Shown: positions 13,883 through 23,225 of the stretch, piece after piece | How positions within the stretch are numbered: the first letter of the stretch is position 1 | Layout of the letters: each line of letters begins with the position of its first letter | Assembly (NCBI GenBank): GCA_046704255.1 | Contig: JBJKSH010000136.1 | Coordinates: 1 to 26,088, forward strand | Length of the DNA: 26,088 bases | From: FEN-1297 sp046704255 | GTDB taxonomy: Bacteria; Bacteroidota; Ignavibacteria; Ignavibacteriales; Ignavibacteriaceae | Direction: 5' to 3' | Program-made: the position numbers and the translations under genes | The notes under the pieces: generated by a model | What the model was told of the DNA's origin: nothing | The model's input: only the letters and a program-made list of their open reading frames with translations | Database searches by the model: none

Positions 13883-16655
13883 AAGATTTGTAATAGTTGA
13901 TGCGATGGCGCTGGCATATAAAGCTTACTTTGCTTTTATAAACCGGCCTTTAATAACCTCCAGGGGAGAACCTACTTCGGCTGTTTACGGTTTTTTAAAT
14001 CAATTATTAAAAATTCTTGAAGATCATAAACCGGATTATATTGCAGTTGCTTTCGATTCAAAGGAAAAAACATTCCGGCATGATAAATTTGAGAATTACA
14101 AATCTTCCAGAGCTGCAATGCCTGAGGATATGATTCCCCAAATAGATAGAATAAAACAAATTATAGAAGCAATGCAAATTCCAATTTACATCCTTCCAAA
14201 ATATGAAGCTGATGATATTATTGGAACCGCTGTTAAAAAAGCTTCCAAACTTGGGTTGGAGTCTTACGTAATAACGCCCGACAAAGATTTTAACCAGCTT
14301 GTAACAGAAAAAGTTAAAATAGTTCATCCCGGAAAGACTGCCGAAGATATTGTTATATACGATATTAAAAAAGTTAAAGATGAATTCGGTTTTGAGCCTG
14401 AAAAAATGATTGATTACCTTGCCCTTATTGGCGATAAGGCAGATGACATTCCCGGTGTTAAAGGTATTGGGCCGGTTGCTGCTAAACCGCTTATTCAAAA
14501 GTTCGGCGATATAGAGGAAATTTATAAGCATATTGATGAAGTTGAAAAGGCCGGTATTAAAAATAAATTAATTGACGGCAAGGAAAGTGCAATTATATCA
14601 AAAGAACTGGCTACTATTCACTGCAAGGTTCCGCTGGATTTTGATTTTGAATCCGCAGAATTTACCAAGCCGGATTTTGAAAAGCTTAGAGGAATTTTTA
14701 TTGAGCTTGAATTTAAAACTCTTTACACCAGGCTGCTAAACATATATAATAACAGCTCAATTAATTCGGACGAAAAAGAAATAGCAGATGAAGAAATTCT
14801 TGATGAAAACATTTCTTCTTACGATAAGAAAAAAGCTTCTTACAAATTAATTACTGGAATTAAAGATGCAAGAAACCTGGCAGAAATATTAAGCAAGCAG
14901 GAACTTTTCATCTTCGATACCGAAACAAACAGCCTGGATCCCTTTACTTTAAAAATAGCTGGAGCTTCTTTTTCCGTAAATCCGGGTGAAGGCTTTTTTG
15001 TCGCAATAAATCCTTTTAATCTGGAATCCGGCTTGTTTGGAAAAGAGTTAAACGGCAGACTTGAACTGAATGAATTTGTAAAAATATTCAAACCTGTTTT
15101 TGAAAATCGAAAGATTAAAAAAGTCTGCCAAAACGGTAAGTTTGATATTGCCGTGTTGAGAAGTCAAGGTATTGATGTTCATAATTTTTATTTCGATACT
15201 ATGCTTGCAAGTTATATAATCGATCCGGATCAAAAACACGGTATGGATGAACTTTCAAAAAAATATTTAAATTATAAGCCTATTCCTCTGTCGGATTTAA
15301 TTGGAATTAAAAAAGATCCTTCAAAAATTTTTGATGTTGATCCGGATGAACTTTCGAATTATGCGGCAGAAGATGCGGATATTACATTACGTTTATATGA
15401 AAAATTGAATAAGGAGCTTGATAAAGAAAACCTGAATAAAATTGCGTATAAAATTGAATTTCCGCTTGTACCGGTTCTTGAAGATATGGAACGTGAAGGA
15501 GTAAATGTAGATACGGGAGCATTAAATTCCTTAAGCAAGGATATGCAAATTTTAATAGACAATTACACAAAGAATATTTATGAATCCGCCGGGGAAGAAT
15601 TCAACATAAATTCTCCGCAGCAGCTTCAAAAAATACTTTTCGGCAAACTCGGATTAGCTACCGGCAAGAAAACCAAAACCGGCTTTTCTACCGACGCACG
15701 CTCTCTTGAGGCTTTAAGAGGTGAGCACGAAATTATTGGTTTAATTGTTGATTACAGGCAGATATCTAAATTGAAATCAACGTATGTAGACACACTTCCG
15801 AATTTAATAAATCCAAAGACAGGAAGAATTCATACCTGTTTTAATCAAACTGCGGCATCAACAGGCAGGCTTTCCAGCAACGACCCCAACCTTCAAAATA
15901 TTCCTATCCGTTCTGAGATGGGAAAAGAAATTAGAAAAGCCTTCGTTCCGAGAAATAAAGATTATGTATTAATAAGTGCCGATTACAGCCAGATCGAATT
16001 GAGAATTCTTGCAAGTATTTGCGGCGATGAAGGTTTAACAAAAGCATTCAAAGAAGGAGAAGACATTCACAGAAGTACCGCAGCACTTGTTTTTATGGTT
16101 AAACCGGAAGATGTTACCCAGGATATGAGGAGAAAAGCAAAAGAAGTAAATTTCGGAATTCTTTACGGCATTGGCCCGTTCGGTTTAAAAACTAGGCTGG
16201 GAGTGACACAGACTCATGCAAAAGAAATTATTGAAACTTATTTTAATACCTTTAAGCGTGTTAAAAATTATATGGATGAATCCGTAATGAAAGCCAGGGA
16301 AAAAGGTTTTGCGGAAACATTATGGGGAAGAAGAAGGTTTCTAAAAAATATTAACAGCAGCAACAGGGTTGTAAGGCAATTCGAGGAACGTGTAGCCATT
16401 AATATGCCCATTCAGGGCACTGCCGCCGATATGATAAAACTTGCAATGATAAAAATTCATAAAGAATTATCCGAAAGAAAAACCAGAACTAAAATGGTTT
16501 TGCAGGTTCATGATGAACTTTTATTTGATGCTCACAAAGATGAAGTTGACGAGCTTAAGCCCTTAATAAAAGATATTATGGAAAATGCTTTGCCGATGAA
16601 TGTTCCTATTTTAGTAGAAACAGGTGTGGGAGAAAACTGGCTTGACGCTCATTAA
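13872..16655 (+). CDS. polA: DNA polymerase I
   Basis: A 927-residue family A polymerase with all three domains. The N-terminal 5'-3' exonuclease (about 1-290) has the acidic motifs VAFDSKE, YEADDIIGT, ITPDKDF and GDKADDIPGVKGIG. The 3'-5' exonuclease (about 320-510) keeps its metal ligands: FDTET (Exo I), NGKFD (Exo II) and YAAEDAD (Exo III), so proofreading is expected. The polymerase domain has motif A DYSQIELR, motif B RRKAKEVNFGILYG (Phe in the dideoxy-discriminating position) and motif C QVHDE (about 878-882). It serves in repair and Okazaki-fragment maturation. I prefer ATG 13872 (MKNKRFVIVDA) to GTG 13863. It overlaps the permease gene by 11 nt. Confidence 0.97.
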   Translation: MKNKRFVIVDAMALAYKAYFAFINRPLITSRGEPTSAVYGFLNQLLKILEDHKPDYIAVAFDSKEKTFRHDKFENYKSSRAAMPEDMIPQIDRIKQIIEAMQIPIYILPKYEADDIIGTAVKKASKLGLESYVITPDKDFNQLVTEKVKIVHPGKTAEDIVIYDIKKVKDEFGFEPEKMIDYLALIGDKADDIPGVKGIGPVAAKPLIQKFGDIEEIYKHIDEVEKAGIKNKLIDGKESAIISKELATIHCKVPLDFDFESAEFTKPDFEKLRGIFIELEFKTLYTRLLNIYNNSSINSDEKEIADEEILDENISSYDKKKASYKLITGIKDARNLAEILSKQELFIFDTETNSLDPFTLKIAGASFSVNPGEGFFVAINPFNLESGLFGKELNGRLELNEFVKIFKPVFENRKIKKVCQNGKFDIAVLRSQGIDVHNFYFDTMLASYIIDPDQKHGMDELSKKYLNYKPIPLSDLIGIKKDPSKIFDVDPDELSNYAAEDADITLRLYEKLNKELDKENLNKIAYKIEFPLVPVLEDMEREGVNVDTGALNSLSKDMQILIDNYTKNIYESAGEEFNINSPQQLQKILFGKLGLATGKKTKTGFSTDARSLEALRGEHEIIGLIVDYRQISKLKSTYVDTLPNLINPKTGRIHTCFNQTAASTGRLSSNDPNLQNIPIRSEMGKEIRKAFVPRNKDYVLISADYSQIELRILASICGDEGLTKAFKEGEDIHRSTAALVFMVKPEDVTQDMRRKAKEVNFGILYGIGPFGLKTRLGVTQTHAKEIIETYFNTFKRVKNYMDESVMKAREKGFAETLWGRRRFLKNINSSNRVVRQFEERVAINMPIQGTAADMIKLAMIKIHKELSERKTRTKMVLQVHDELLFDAHKDEVDELKPLIKDIMENALPMNVPILVETGVGENWLDAH

Positions 16656-16669
16656 AATTTTGATATAAT
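16642..16669 (+). promoter_or_regulatory. Sigma-70-like promoter inside the 3' end of polA
   Basis: TTGACG (16642-16647), a 16-bp spacer and TATAAT (16664-16669) form the best promoter match I see in the window. The expected start of transcription is about 16676, only about 4 nt before the ATG of the first heptosyltransferase gene, which would give a nearly leaderless mRNA. Confidence 0.5.
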
Positions 16670-16679
16670 TACTCTTGTT

Positions 16680-17723
16680 ATGAAACTTAAGATTGATAAA
16701 ATAAAGAAAATTTTGTGTATTAAACCGCGGGGAATCGGAGATATAATTTTATCGACTATTGTACTCGATAATTTAATTTATTACTTCCCCTCTGCAAAAA
16801 TAGATTATCTAACCGAAGAGTTTGCTAAAAGTGTGGTGGATAATAATCCACTTATCAATAAAGTGCTTACAATGAACAAGGCAGATTTTTTCCTTAAGCC
16901 GGTACTTAAAGTCAGAAAAGAAAAGTATGATCTTGTATTGGATTTTTGGTCTAATCCGTGGACAGCCCAAATTACAATTTTATCCGGTGCGAAATATAGA
17001 GTTGGATTTGCTTACCGGGGAAGAAAATATGCATACAACATTTTAGCAACCTCCGGCAGGGGTGAACATCATTCTGCCGAACATAACCTAGAGCTGTTAA
17101 AAGTTCTGGATATTCCGGTTATCTCCAAACATATTTATTACTTTGTTTTTGAAAGAGAAGAAAATACCGGAAAAATATTTTTGGAGAAAAATATTCCCCA
17201 TGGTTACTCTGTTGTGGGTATAATTCCTTCAGGCGGATGGGCTTCCAAAAGGTGCGATAAGGAAAAGTGGGTAGAAATTTGTAAAACTGTTTCCGAAAAA
17301 TATAAAACAAAATTTATTATACTTTGGGGGCCGGGTGATGAAGAAGATGCGTACTTTATTAATAATAGCTTACCGGAACATACTGTTATGGCACCTAAAA
17401 CAAATTTAACCGCAATGGCAGGCATAATAAAAAACTGCAGTCTTATAATTGCCAATGATTCCGGACCTTTACACATGGCGGCGGCAATTGGTGTGCCGAC
17501 TATCGGATTATTCGGCCCTACAGATCCTAAAAAACACGGACCTTATTCGGATGGCTCAGCTTATGTTATTAAGAAGGATTTGTCCTGCATTATCTGCAAC
17601 CATACCGTATGCCCTTACAAGCATGAATGTTTCACCCTGCTTCCGGTTAAAGATGTACTGGATAAAATTGAATATTTAATTGAAAAAAACCGGATAAAAA
17701 TTACAAAGAATGAAAAAGCTTGA
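16680..17723 (+). CDS. GT9 family heptosyltransferase-like glycosyltransferase (first of two)
   Basis: A 347-residue GT-B enzyme of the ADP-heptose:LPS heptosyltransferase family. IKPRGIGDIILSTIVLDNL is the N-terminal acceptor-side signature, and ANDSGPLHMAAAIGVPTIGLFGPTDP (residues about 258-283) is the nucleotide-sugar binding signature. A cysteine-rich segment (CIICNHTVCPYKHEC) near the end is also typical. The family adds heptose or a related sugar to the lipopolysaccharide core at the inner face of the cytoplasmic membrane. The sugar here cannot be assigned. It lies 24 nt after polA and overlaps the next GT9 gene by 14 nt. Confidence 0.9.
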   Translation: MKLKIDKIKKILCIKPRGIGDIILSTIVLDNLIYYFPSAKIDYLTEEFAKSVVDNNPLINKVLTMNKADFFLKPVLKVRKEKYDLVLDFWSNPWTAQITILSGAKYRVGFAYRGRKYAYNILATSGRGEHHSAEHNLELLKVLDIPVISKHIYYFVFEREENTGKIFLEKNIPHGYSVVGIIPSGGWASKRCDKEKWVEICKTVSEKYKTKFIILWGPGDEEDAYFINNSLPEHTVMAPKTNLTAMAGIIKNCSLIIANDSGPLHMAAAIGVPTIGLFGPTDPKKHGPYSDGSAYVIKKDLSCIICNHTVCPYKHECFTLLPVKDVLDKIEYLIEKNRIKITKNEKA

Positions 17724-18789
17724 ATTTTTCTTTAAGAATATTTTCTTGAATATTCTTTTGTTTTTTAATTCACCCCGCAAGAATTATGATATCATTGGTG
17801 ATAAAGACTTTTCTAAAATTCTATTTATACGGTTAAACAGGATTGGCGATGCACTTGTTGTTACTCCCCTTCTCCATGAAATAAAGAAAAATTTGAACAG
17901 TAAAATTTATATACTTGCAGATAAAAATAATTTTATGGCATTCGGAAATAATACCGATGTTGATAAACTGCTTATTTTTAATAAAGGGATTAAAGGATTT
18001 TTGGATGTACTTAAATTCATTAAAAGAGAAAATATTCAAACTGTTGTAGACCTTCACGTAGATATTTCAACCACCGTTAGTTTTTTAATAGCTTTTTGCA
18101 AGACTAAAAATAAATTCGGGCTAGAAAAAGGCAATAAAAATATTTACACAAAAACTATTGAGAATTTAGATAGTTCAAAATATCATATAGTTGACAGGAT
18201 TTTGGAAATTTCAAAACTCTTTAATATTGAAATCGATAAAAATAATATAAACATTCATTATACATTTGCTGACAGTTCTATCAAAAAAGTACATGAATAT
18301 ATCAACGAAAAATTTCCGGCAAAGAAAGCTCTAATCGGTATTAATATTTCTGCCGGCAGTACCGCCAGATTTTGGGGAATAGAAAATTTTAAAAAAATAA
18401 TTAATTATTTTATTCAATATGATGCTAATCTTATCCTGGTATGTTCACCTCAAGATATAAATCTTTGTAGAGAAATATGTAATGATAAATATTACTATTT
18501 TTCTTCTAAGAATTATGATGAATTTGCAGCAATAATTTCAGTGCTGGATTTTCTATTTACACCGGATACCGCTGCGGTTCATTTAGCTTCGGCATTTGAA
18601 ATCCCGGTATTCGGCGTTTATGTAAAATATAATACTAATGATATGATTTGGTCTCCTTACAAATCTAAATTTGATTGTGTTGTAACAACCGAGCCCAACT
18701 TAAGAAATTTAACATTTGAAACTGTTGAAAATAAATTAAAATCATTTATTGAAAATTTTAATTTTACTTTAGTAGATGCATCTAAATAA
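17710..18789 (+). CDS. GT9 family heptosyltransferase-like glycosyltransferase (second of two)
   Basis: A 359-residue GT-B protein of the same family. The N-terminal signature is ILFIRLNRIGDALVVTPLL, preceded by an extra hydrophobic stretch of about 20 residues (FFFKNIFLNILLFF) that could lie on the membrane. The C-terminal signature is FTPDTAAVHLASAFEIPVFGVY, with Asp-Thr in place of the more usual Asp-Ser/Thr-Gly. Middle residues are strongly Lys/Asn/Ile-rich, matching the local AT content. It overlaps the upstream GT9 gene and the downstream methyltransferase gene by 14 nt each, so translation is likely coupled. The two paralogues probably add successive sugars to one core oligosaccharide. 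Confidence 0.88.
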   Translation: MKKLEFFFKNIFLNILLFFNSPRKNYDIIGDKDFSKILFIRLNRIGDALVVTPLLHEIKKNLNSKIYILADKNNFMAFGNNTDVDKLLIFNKGIKGFLDVLKFIKRENIQTVVDLHVDISTTVSFLIAFCKTKNKFGLEKGNKNIYTKTIENLDSSKYHIVDRILEISKLFNIEIDKNNINIHYTFADSSIKKVHEYINEKFPAKKALIGINISAGSTARFWGIENFKKIINYFIQYDANLILVCSPQDINLCREICNDKYYYFSSKNYDEFAAIISVLDFLFTPDTAAVHLASAFEIPVFGVYVKYNTNDMIWSPYKSKFDCVVTTEPNLRNLTFETVENKLKSFIENFNFTLVDASK

Positions 18790-19675
18790 AAAGTTTGTTA
18801 ATCCGTTTGCTTTATCCAAAAGAATGGGCAGGCCTCTAATACTGGATGGAGCAATGGGAAGTATGCTTCAGCAATCCGGATTAAAGGTTGAAGGTTCCCT
18901 CTGGATGTCTCTGGCAAATATTACAAATCCGGAGAAAGTATCTAAGATTCATAAAAAATATTTACAAGCGGGAGCAGATATAATAACAACTAATACATTC
19001 AGAACCAATCCTACAGCGGTTAAAAGTTATATAAGAAAATTAAATCCTGAAAAACTTATTAGGGCAAGTGTTAATCTGGCATTAGAGGTAGCTTCCGGCC
19101 ACGATGTATTTGTTGCCGGTTCAAATGCGCCTGCCGAGGATTGTTATCAGAAAAAAAGAACTTTGACACATAATGAGCTGTTAATAAATCATCATAAACA
19201 TATTGATTCATTGATGGATAATGGGTGTCATTTTATACTGAATGAAACTCAGAGCCATCTCGACGAAATTAAAATAATTTGTAAATATTGTGCTAAAAAT
19301 AATATTCCTTATATATTAAGTATTTTTGTAGATGAAGATTTACACTTGTTATCCGGCGAAAAAATATTTGACGTAATTCCCATTATAAATGATTACTACC
19401 CCCTAGCAATAGGCATAAATTGTATTAGGCAAAATACATTTAGGAAAGTATATAAAGGTTTAAGTTCTAATTTAACATGGGGAGCATATTTAAACTGCGG
19501 AAGTGGAGAATTTAACGATGAAAAAATAGTTTGTGGAGTTAGTCCGGTTGACTATAAAAATGAAATAAAACGGATACTACCTAAAAAACCATCATTTATC
19601 GGGGCTTGCTGCGGCTCAACACCGGAACATATTAAAGAAATTAAAAAATTATTGGATGGAAAAATTAATAATTAA
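18776..19675 (+). CDS. Homocysteine S-methyltransferase family protein
   Basis: A 299-residue TIM-barrel protein of the Pfam S-methyl_trans family. LILDGAMGSMLQ opens the barrel, GADIITTNTFRTN follows, and three zinc-ligand cysteines are visible: Cys in GINCIRQN and the CC pair in GACCGSTPEHI. The family moves a methyl group to homocysteine from S-methylmethionine, betaine or, in MetH, from methylcobalamin. There is no cobalamin- or folate-binding part, so this is a stand-alone domain like MmuM/BhmT. The methyl donor is unknown. It overlaps the GT9 gene upstream by 14 nt and ispE downstream by 20 nt. The link to those envelope and isoprenoid genes is not obvious. Confidence 0.88.
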   Translation: MHLNKKFVNPFALSKRMGRPLILDGAMGSMLQQSGLKVEGSLWMSLANITNPEKVSKIHKKYLQAGADIITTNTFRTNPTAVKSYIRKLNPEKLIRASVNLALEVASGHDVFVAGSNAPAEDCYQKKRTLTHNELLINHHKHIDSLMDNGCHFILNETQSHLDEIKIICKYCAKNNIPYILSIFVDEDLHLLSGEKIFDVIPIINDYYPLAIGINCIRQNTFRKVYKGLSSNLTWGAYLNCGSGEFNDEKIVCGVSPVDYKNEIKRILPKKPSFIGACCGSTPEHIKEIKKLLDGKINN

Positions 19676-20486
19676 AGCCCCGGCAAAAATTAACCTGGGG
19701 CTAAATATAATTGAAAAGAGGAAAGACGGGTATCATAATATAGAGACTGTTTTTTATCCGATAAGATTGTATGATGAGCTGGAAATATTCAAAAGTGATG
19801 CGTTTAATTTCAAATGCAGCAATTTATTTATGAAATCCGACAGAAGTAATTCAATAATAAAAGCAAAGAATTTACTGGAAGATGAAACCGGAAAAAAACT
19901 AAACTGTATTATTTACCTTAAAAAAAATATCCCTATCGGCGCCGGTTTAGGAGGAGGAAGTTCGGATGCCGCTGCAACATTGAAAGCACTTAAGCGGCTG
20001 TACGATTTAAAAATTTCAACTAAAAAATTAACATTACTTGCAGAAAAAATCGGTTCCGATGTACCATTTTTTATTAAAGCTATTCCTTGCTATGCCTCTA
20101 AAAAAGGCGAAAAAATTAAAGAGATGAAGATAACACTTCCCCACCCTATTTTAATAGTTAACCCGGGAATCCATATTTCAACAAAATGGGCTTACGAAAA
20201 TATCCGACCGGAAAAGCCGGAAACAAACCTTCTAAGTATTTTCAATTCACTTGATATTAATTTTAAGATTATAAAAAATTCAGTGAGAAATGATTTTGAA
20301 GAGATTGTCTTTAACAAATTTCCGGCAATAGGAAAAATTAAAGAACAATTATATAACTACGGTGCAATGTTTTCTTTAATGACCGGCAGCGGTTCTACGG
20401 TATACGGCATTTTCCCGGATTTAAAGTCAGCAAAAAATGCCGGTGAAAAATTTAATAAAAATTATTTTACGTTTATACATACTTAA
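19656..20486 (+). CDS. ispE: 4-diphosphocytidyl-2-C-methyl-D-erythritol kinase
   Basis: A GHMP kinase of 276 residues, normal for IspE. APAKINLGLNI (8-18) with DGYHNIETVFYPI is the substrate-binding start. PIGAGLGGGSSDAAATL (93-109) is the ATP-binding GHMP loop, SDVPFFI carries the catalytic Asp, and TGSGSTVYGIF is GHMP motif 3. The enzyme phosphorylates CDP-methylerythritol in the non-mevalonate (MEP) isoprenoid pathway, so the host makes its isoprenoids that way. The ATG lies inside the last codons of the methyltransferase gene (20-nt overlap), and 10 nt separate its stop from the response-regulator ATG. Confidence 0.96.
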   Translation: MEKLIIKAPAKINLGLNIIEKRKDGYHNIETVFYPIRLYDELEIFKSDAFNFKCSNLFMKSDRSNSIIKAKNLLEDETGKKLNCIIYLKKNIPIGAGLGGGSSDAAATLKALKRLYDLKISTKKLTLLAEKIGSDVPFFIKAIPCYASKKGEKIKEMKITLPHPILIVNPGIHISTKWAYENIRPEKPETNLLSIFNSLDINFKIIKNSVRNDFEEIVFNKFPAIGKIKEQLYNYGAMFSLMTGSGSTVYGIFPDLKSAKNAGEKFNKNYFTFIHT

Positions 20487-20490
20487 AGGA
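20485..20490 (+). promoter_or_regulatory. Ribosome binding site of the sigma-54 response regulator
   Basis: AAAGGA lies 6 nt ahead of ATG 20497 and overlaps the ispE stop codon. It selects 20497 over an upstream in-frame start at 20437 that would add 20 residues of unrelated sequence. Confidence 0.6.
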
Positions 20491-20496
20491 AATAAT

Positions 20497-21873
20497 ATGG
20501 CAGCAAAAACAGGGAGAATATTAATAGTTGATGATGATGAAGATGTCTTATTTTCCGCACGCCTTTTATTAAAACAGCACTATTCAATAGTACGTATTGA
20601 AAAAAGACCGGAAAAAATTCCGGAAATTTTATCTGCCGAAAGTTATGATTTAATATTGCTTGATATGAATTTTTCCGGGAACGATACAAGCGGTAGTGAA
20701 GGATTTACGTGGCTTAAAAAAATTCTACAGGTGGATCCTTCGGCAGTTGTTATACTAATTACGGCATTCGGAAATATTGAAATGGCAGTAAAAGCTATTA
20801 AAGACGGTGCTACCGACTTCGTCTTAAAGCCATGGCAAAATGAAAAATTGCTTGCTACTGTTTCATCGGCAATGAAACTTAGAATGTCCAGGCGGGAAAT
20901 AGACGATCTTTTATCCAGGCAGAAACAGTTAAGCCAGGACCTTGATCAGCAGTTTCACGATATTATTGGAACCTCCGATGAGATGAAAAAAGTATTTAAT
21001 TCTATTCAAAAAGTTGCCGGTACCGATGCAAACATATTAATACTTGGAGAAAACGGAACAGGCAAAGAATTAGTGGCAAGAGCGATACACAGGCAGTCCA
21101 AAAGACAGGAACAAATTTTCTTAAGCGTTGATATGGGCTCGTTAAGTGAAACATTATTTGAAAGTGAATTGTTCGGCTATACAAAGGGAGCATTTACGGA
21201 TGCAAAAGAAAATAAAGCCGGCCGTTTTGAAGTTGCTTCCGGCGGTACTTTATTCCTGGATGAAATTGGAAATCTTTCGTTCAACCTTCAAATGAAACTG
21301 CTTGCGGTTTTGCAGAACAGGCAGGTCGTCAGACTCGGCTCAAATATACCCAGGCCTATAGATATCAGACTAATTTGCGCAACAAATATTCCGTATGAAG
21401 AACTAGTATCTGAAAAAAGATTCCGGCAGGATTTACTTTATAGAATAAATACTGTAGAGATTCAAATGCCGCCTCTGCGAAAAAGAGTTGAAGATATTCC
21501 GCTGCTTGCAAACCACTTTTTGAAAATATACTGTAAAAAATATAACCGTAATTTAAAAACTCTTTCGCAGCAGGCGCTTGGCAGGCTTGAACAGTATAAT
21601 TGGCCGGGAAATGTTAGGGAACTTCAACACATGATTGAAAGAGTTGTTATAATGAGCGAGGCGGAAATTTTGCAGCAGAATGATTTTTACTTTAATTCAC
21701 AGGATGCAAAAGATGCAAGTCTTTTATTAAATAATTATCAACTTGAAGATGTCGAAAAAAAATTAATAATAAAAGTTATAGGCAAGCACGGCGGCAATCT
21801 TACAAAGGCAGCAAAAGAACTGGGCCTAACCAGAGCATCTCTATACAGAAGGTTGGAAAAATATGGCTTATAA
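20497..21873 (+). CDS. Sigma-54-dependent response regulator (NtrC family)
   Basis: About 458 residues in three domains. The receiver domain (about 6-125) has DDD at 12-14 and the phospho-acceptor Asp56 (LLDMNFSG). The AAA+ sigma-54 activator domain has Walker A GENGTGKE (184-191), the sigma-54 contact loop GAFTDA (231-236) and Walker B TLFLDE (251-256), with an arginine-finger region RFRQDLLYRIN. A Fis-type helix-turn-helix ends the protein (LTKAAKELGLTRASLYRRLEKYGL). The contact loop is GAFTDA rather than GAFTGA, a variant I recall as common in Bacteroidota-like regulators. Its kinase partner overlaps it by 11 nt. The genes it controls and the signal are unknown. Confidence 0.93.
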   Translation: MAAKTGRILIVDDDEDVLFSARLLLKQHYSIVRIEKRPEKIPEILSAESYDLILLDMNFSGNDTSGSEGFTWLKKILQVDPSAVVILITAFGNIEMAVKAIKDGATDFVLKPWQNEKLLATVSSAMKLRMSRREIDDLLSRQKQLSQDLDQQFHDIIGTSDEMKKVFNSIQKVAGTDANILILGENGTGKELVARAIHRQSKRQEQIFLSVDMGSLSETLFESELFGYTKGAFTDAKENKAGRFEVASGGTLFLDEIGNLSFNLQMKLLAVLQNRQVVRLGSNIPRPIDIRLICATNIPYEELVSEKRFRQDLLYRINTVEIQMPPLRKRVEDIPLLANHFLKIYCKKYNRNLKTLSQQALGRLEQYNWPGNVRELQHMIERVVIMSEAEILQQNDFYFNSQDAKDASLLLNNYQLEDVEKKLIIKVIGKHGGNLTKAAKELGLTRASLYRRLEKYGL

Positions 21874-23218
21874 AAGATTCAGCTTAATAATTTTTTTCAG
21901 GACTCTCACTCTCTGCTTTTCCATTTTTATCTTTTTTTATTTAATTACCGCTACTCATTTATATGCAACAACTTTTATAGTCGGACTGCTAATAATTTAC
22001 CAGATTTTTGCACTTGTGCACTTTGCACAAAGAACAAACAGAGATATTGCCAGATTTTTTAATTCAATAAAATACTCGGATTTTTCACAAAGCTTTAAGA
22101 GCAGTATTAAAGGCTCTGCGTTTGAAGAATTAAACGGTGCATTCTCGGAAGTTATTGAAGAATTCAAAAAAACAAGAGCCGAAAAAGAAGAACACTTCCG
22201 CTACCTGCAGACCGTAGTGCAGCATGTTGGGGTTGGTTTACTTGCCTATACTGATAGCGGCGGCGTTGAGCTGATAAATTCTTCGGCAAAAAAGATTTTA
22301 AAAATCAACGGATTAAAAAATATTTCGGAACTTAATTGTTTTAGTATGCAGCTTGTAGATGCGTTAAATAAAATAAAAGCCGGAGACAGAATTTTAATTA
22401 AAGTAGCAGATAATAATGAACTATACCAGCTTTCCATTTATGCAGCGGAATTTAAATTAAGAGGCAGTCATTATACACTCGTTTCTTTAAGCAATATTCA
22501 AAACGAGTTGGAAGAAAAAGAAATGGAGGCATGGCAAAATTTAATAAGAGTGCTTACGCATGAGATAATGAATTCCGTAACTCCTATTGTTTCACTTTCT
22601 TCTACTGCCAGTTCTTTGCTGGAAGATATAAATAATAAGCTGCAAACCGATAAGACATTAAACAATGATGAGTTGGAAGATATTACCGGGGCACTTAACA
22701 CAATTTTAAAACGAAGCAAAGGCCTTTTGCATTTTGTAGATGATTACAGAAACCTGACAAGAATTCCCGCGCCTAACTTTCAATTAGTAAAAATAGTTTC
22801 CTTGTTTGAACGTATCAAAAAATTATTTTCCGAAGACTTGCATGAAAAAAATATTGCCTGCAGCTATAAAGTAGAACCTAATGATCTTGAAGTAACCGCA
22901 GATCCCGATCTTATTGAACAGGTTCTGATAAATTTAATATTAAATTCAATTAAGGCATTGTCTGCTTCTACAATGCCTGAAATAAAACTTTTTGGAAAAT
23001 TTGATAATCACGGAAACATAATAATCCAGGTAACGGATAACGGCCACGGAATACCGCAGGATTTACAGGATAAAATTTTTATACCATTTTTTACCACCCG
23101 AAAAGAAGGCTCGGGTATAGGCCTAAGTTTATCACGTCAAATAATGCGTGCACACAAAGGCGGCCTAACCGTAAGCTCCGTTACCGGAAAAGAGACAACT
23201 TTCACCCTGAGATTTTAA
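21863..23218 (+). CDS. Membrane histidine kinase (NtrY-like), partner of the sigma-54 regulator
   Basis: A 451-residue kinase. Two N-terminal membrane helices (about 8-30 and 36-54) are joined by only a few residues, so there is no real periplasmic sensor. A short HAMP-like or coiled linker follows, then a PAS-like segment (about 112-205). The HisKA motif is LTHEIMNSVTPIV with phospho-acceptor His233. The HATPase domain has an N box (EQVLINLILNSIKAL), DNGHGIP and GSGIGLSLSRQIM. Short loops and a PAS domain suggest it senses something in the membrane or cytoplasm. The ATG lies within the end of the regulator gene. The stop is only 7 nt from the stop of the convergent RNA-binding protein gene. 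Confidence 0.93.
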   Translation: MAYKRFSLIIFFRTLTLCFSIFIFFYLITATHLYATTFIVGLLIIYQIFALVHFAQRTNRDIARFFNSIKYSDFSQSFKSSIKGSAFEELNGAFSEVIEEFKKTRAEKEEHFRYLQTVVQHVGVGLLAYTDSGGVELINSSAKKILKINGLKNISELNCFSMQLVDALNKIKAGDRILIKVADNNELYQLSIYAAEFKLRGSHYTLVSLSNIQNELEEKEMEAWQNLIRVLTHEIMNSVTPIVSLSSTASSLLEDINNKLQTDKTLNNDELEDITGALNTILKRSKGLLHFVDDYRNLTRIPAPNFQLVKIVSLFERIKKLFSEDLHEKNIACSYKVEPNDLEVTADPDLIEQVLINLILNSIKALSASTMPEIKLFGKFDNHGNIIIQVTDNGHGIPQDLQDKIFIPFFTTRKEGSGIGLSLSRQIMRAHKGGLTVSSVTGKETTFTLRF

Positions 23219-23225
23219 TATAAAA

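Noticed and set aside
14058..14531. 157-codon minus-strand frame inside polA
   Set aside because: It lies opposite a clearly conserved part of DNA polymerase I, has no motif, and arises from the codon bias of the sense strand.
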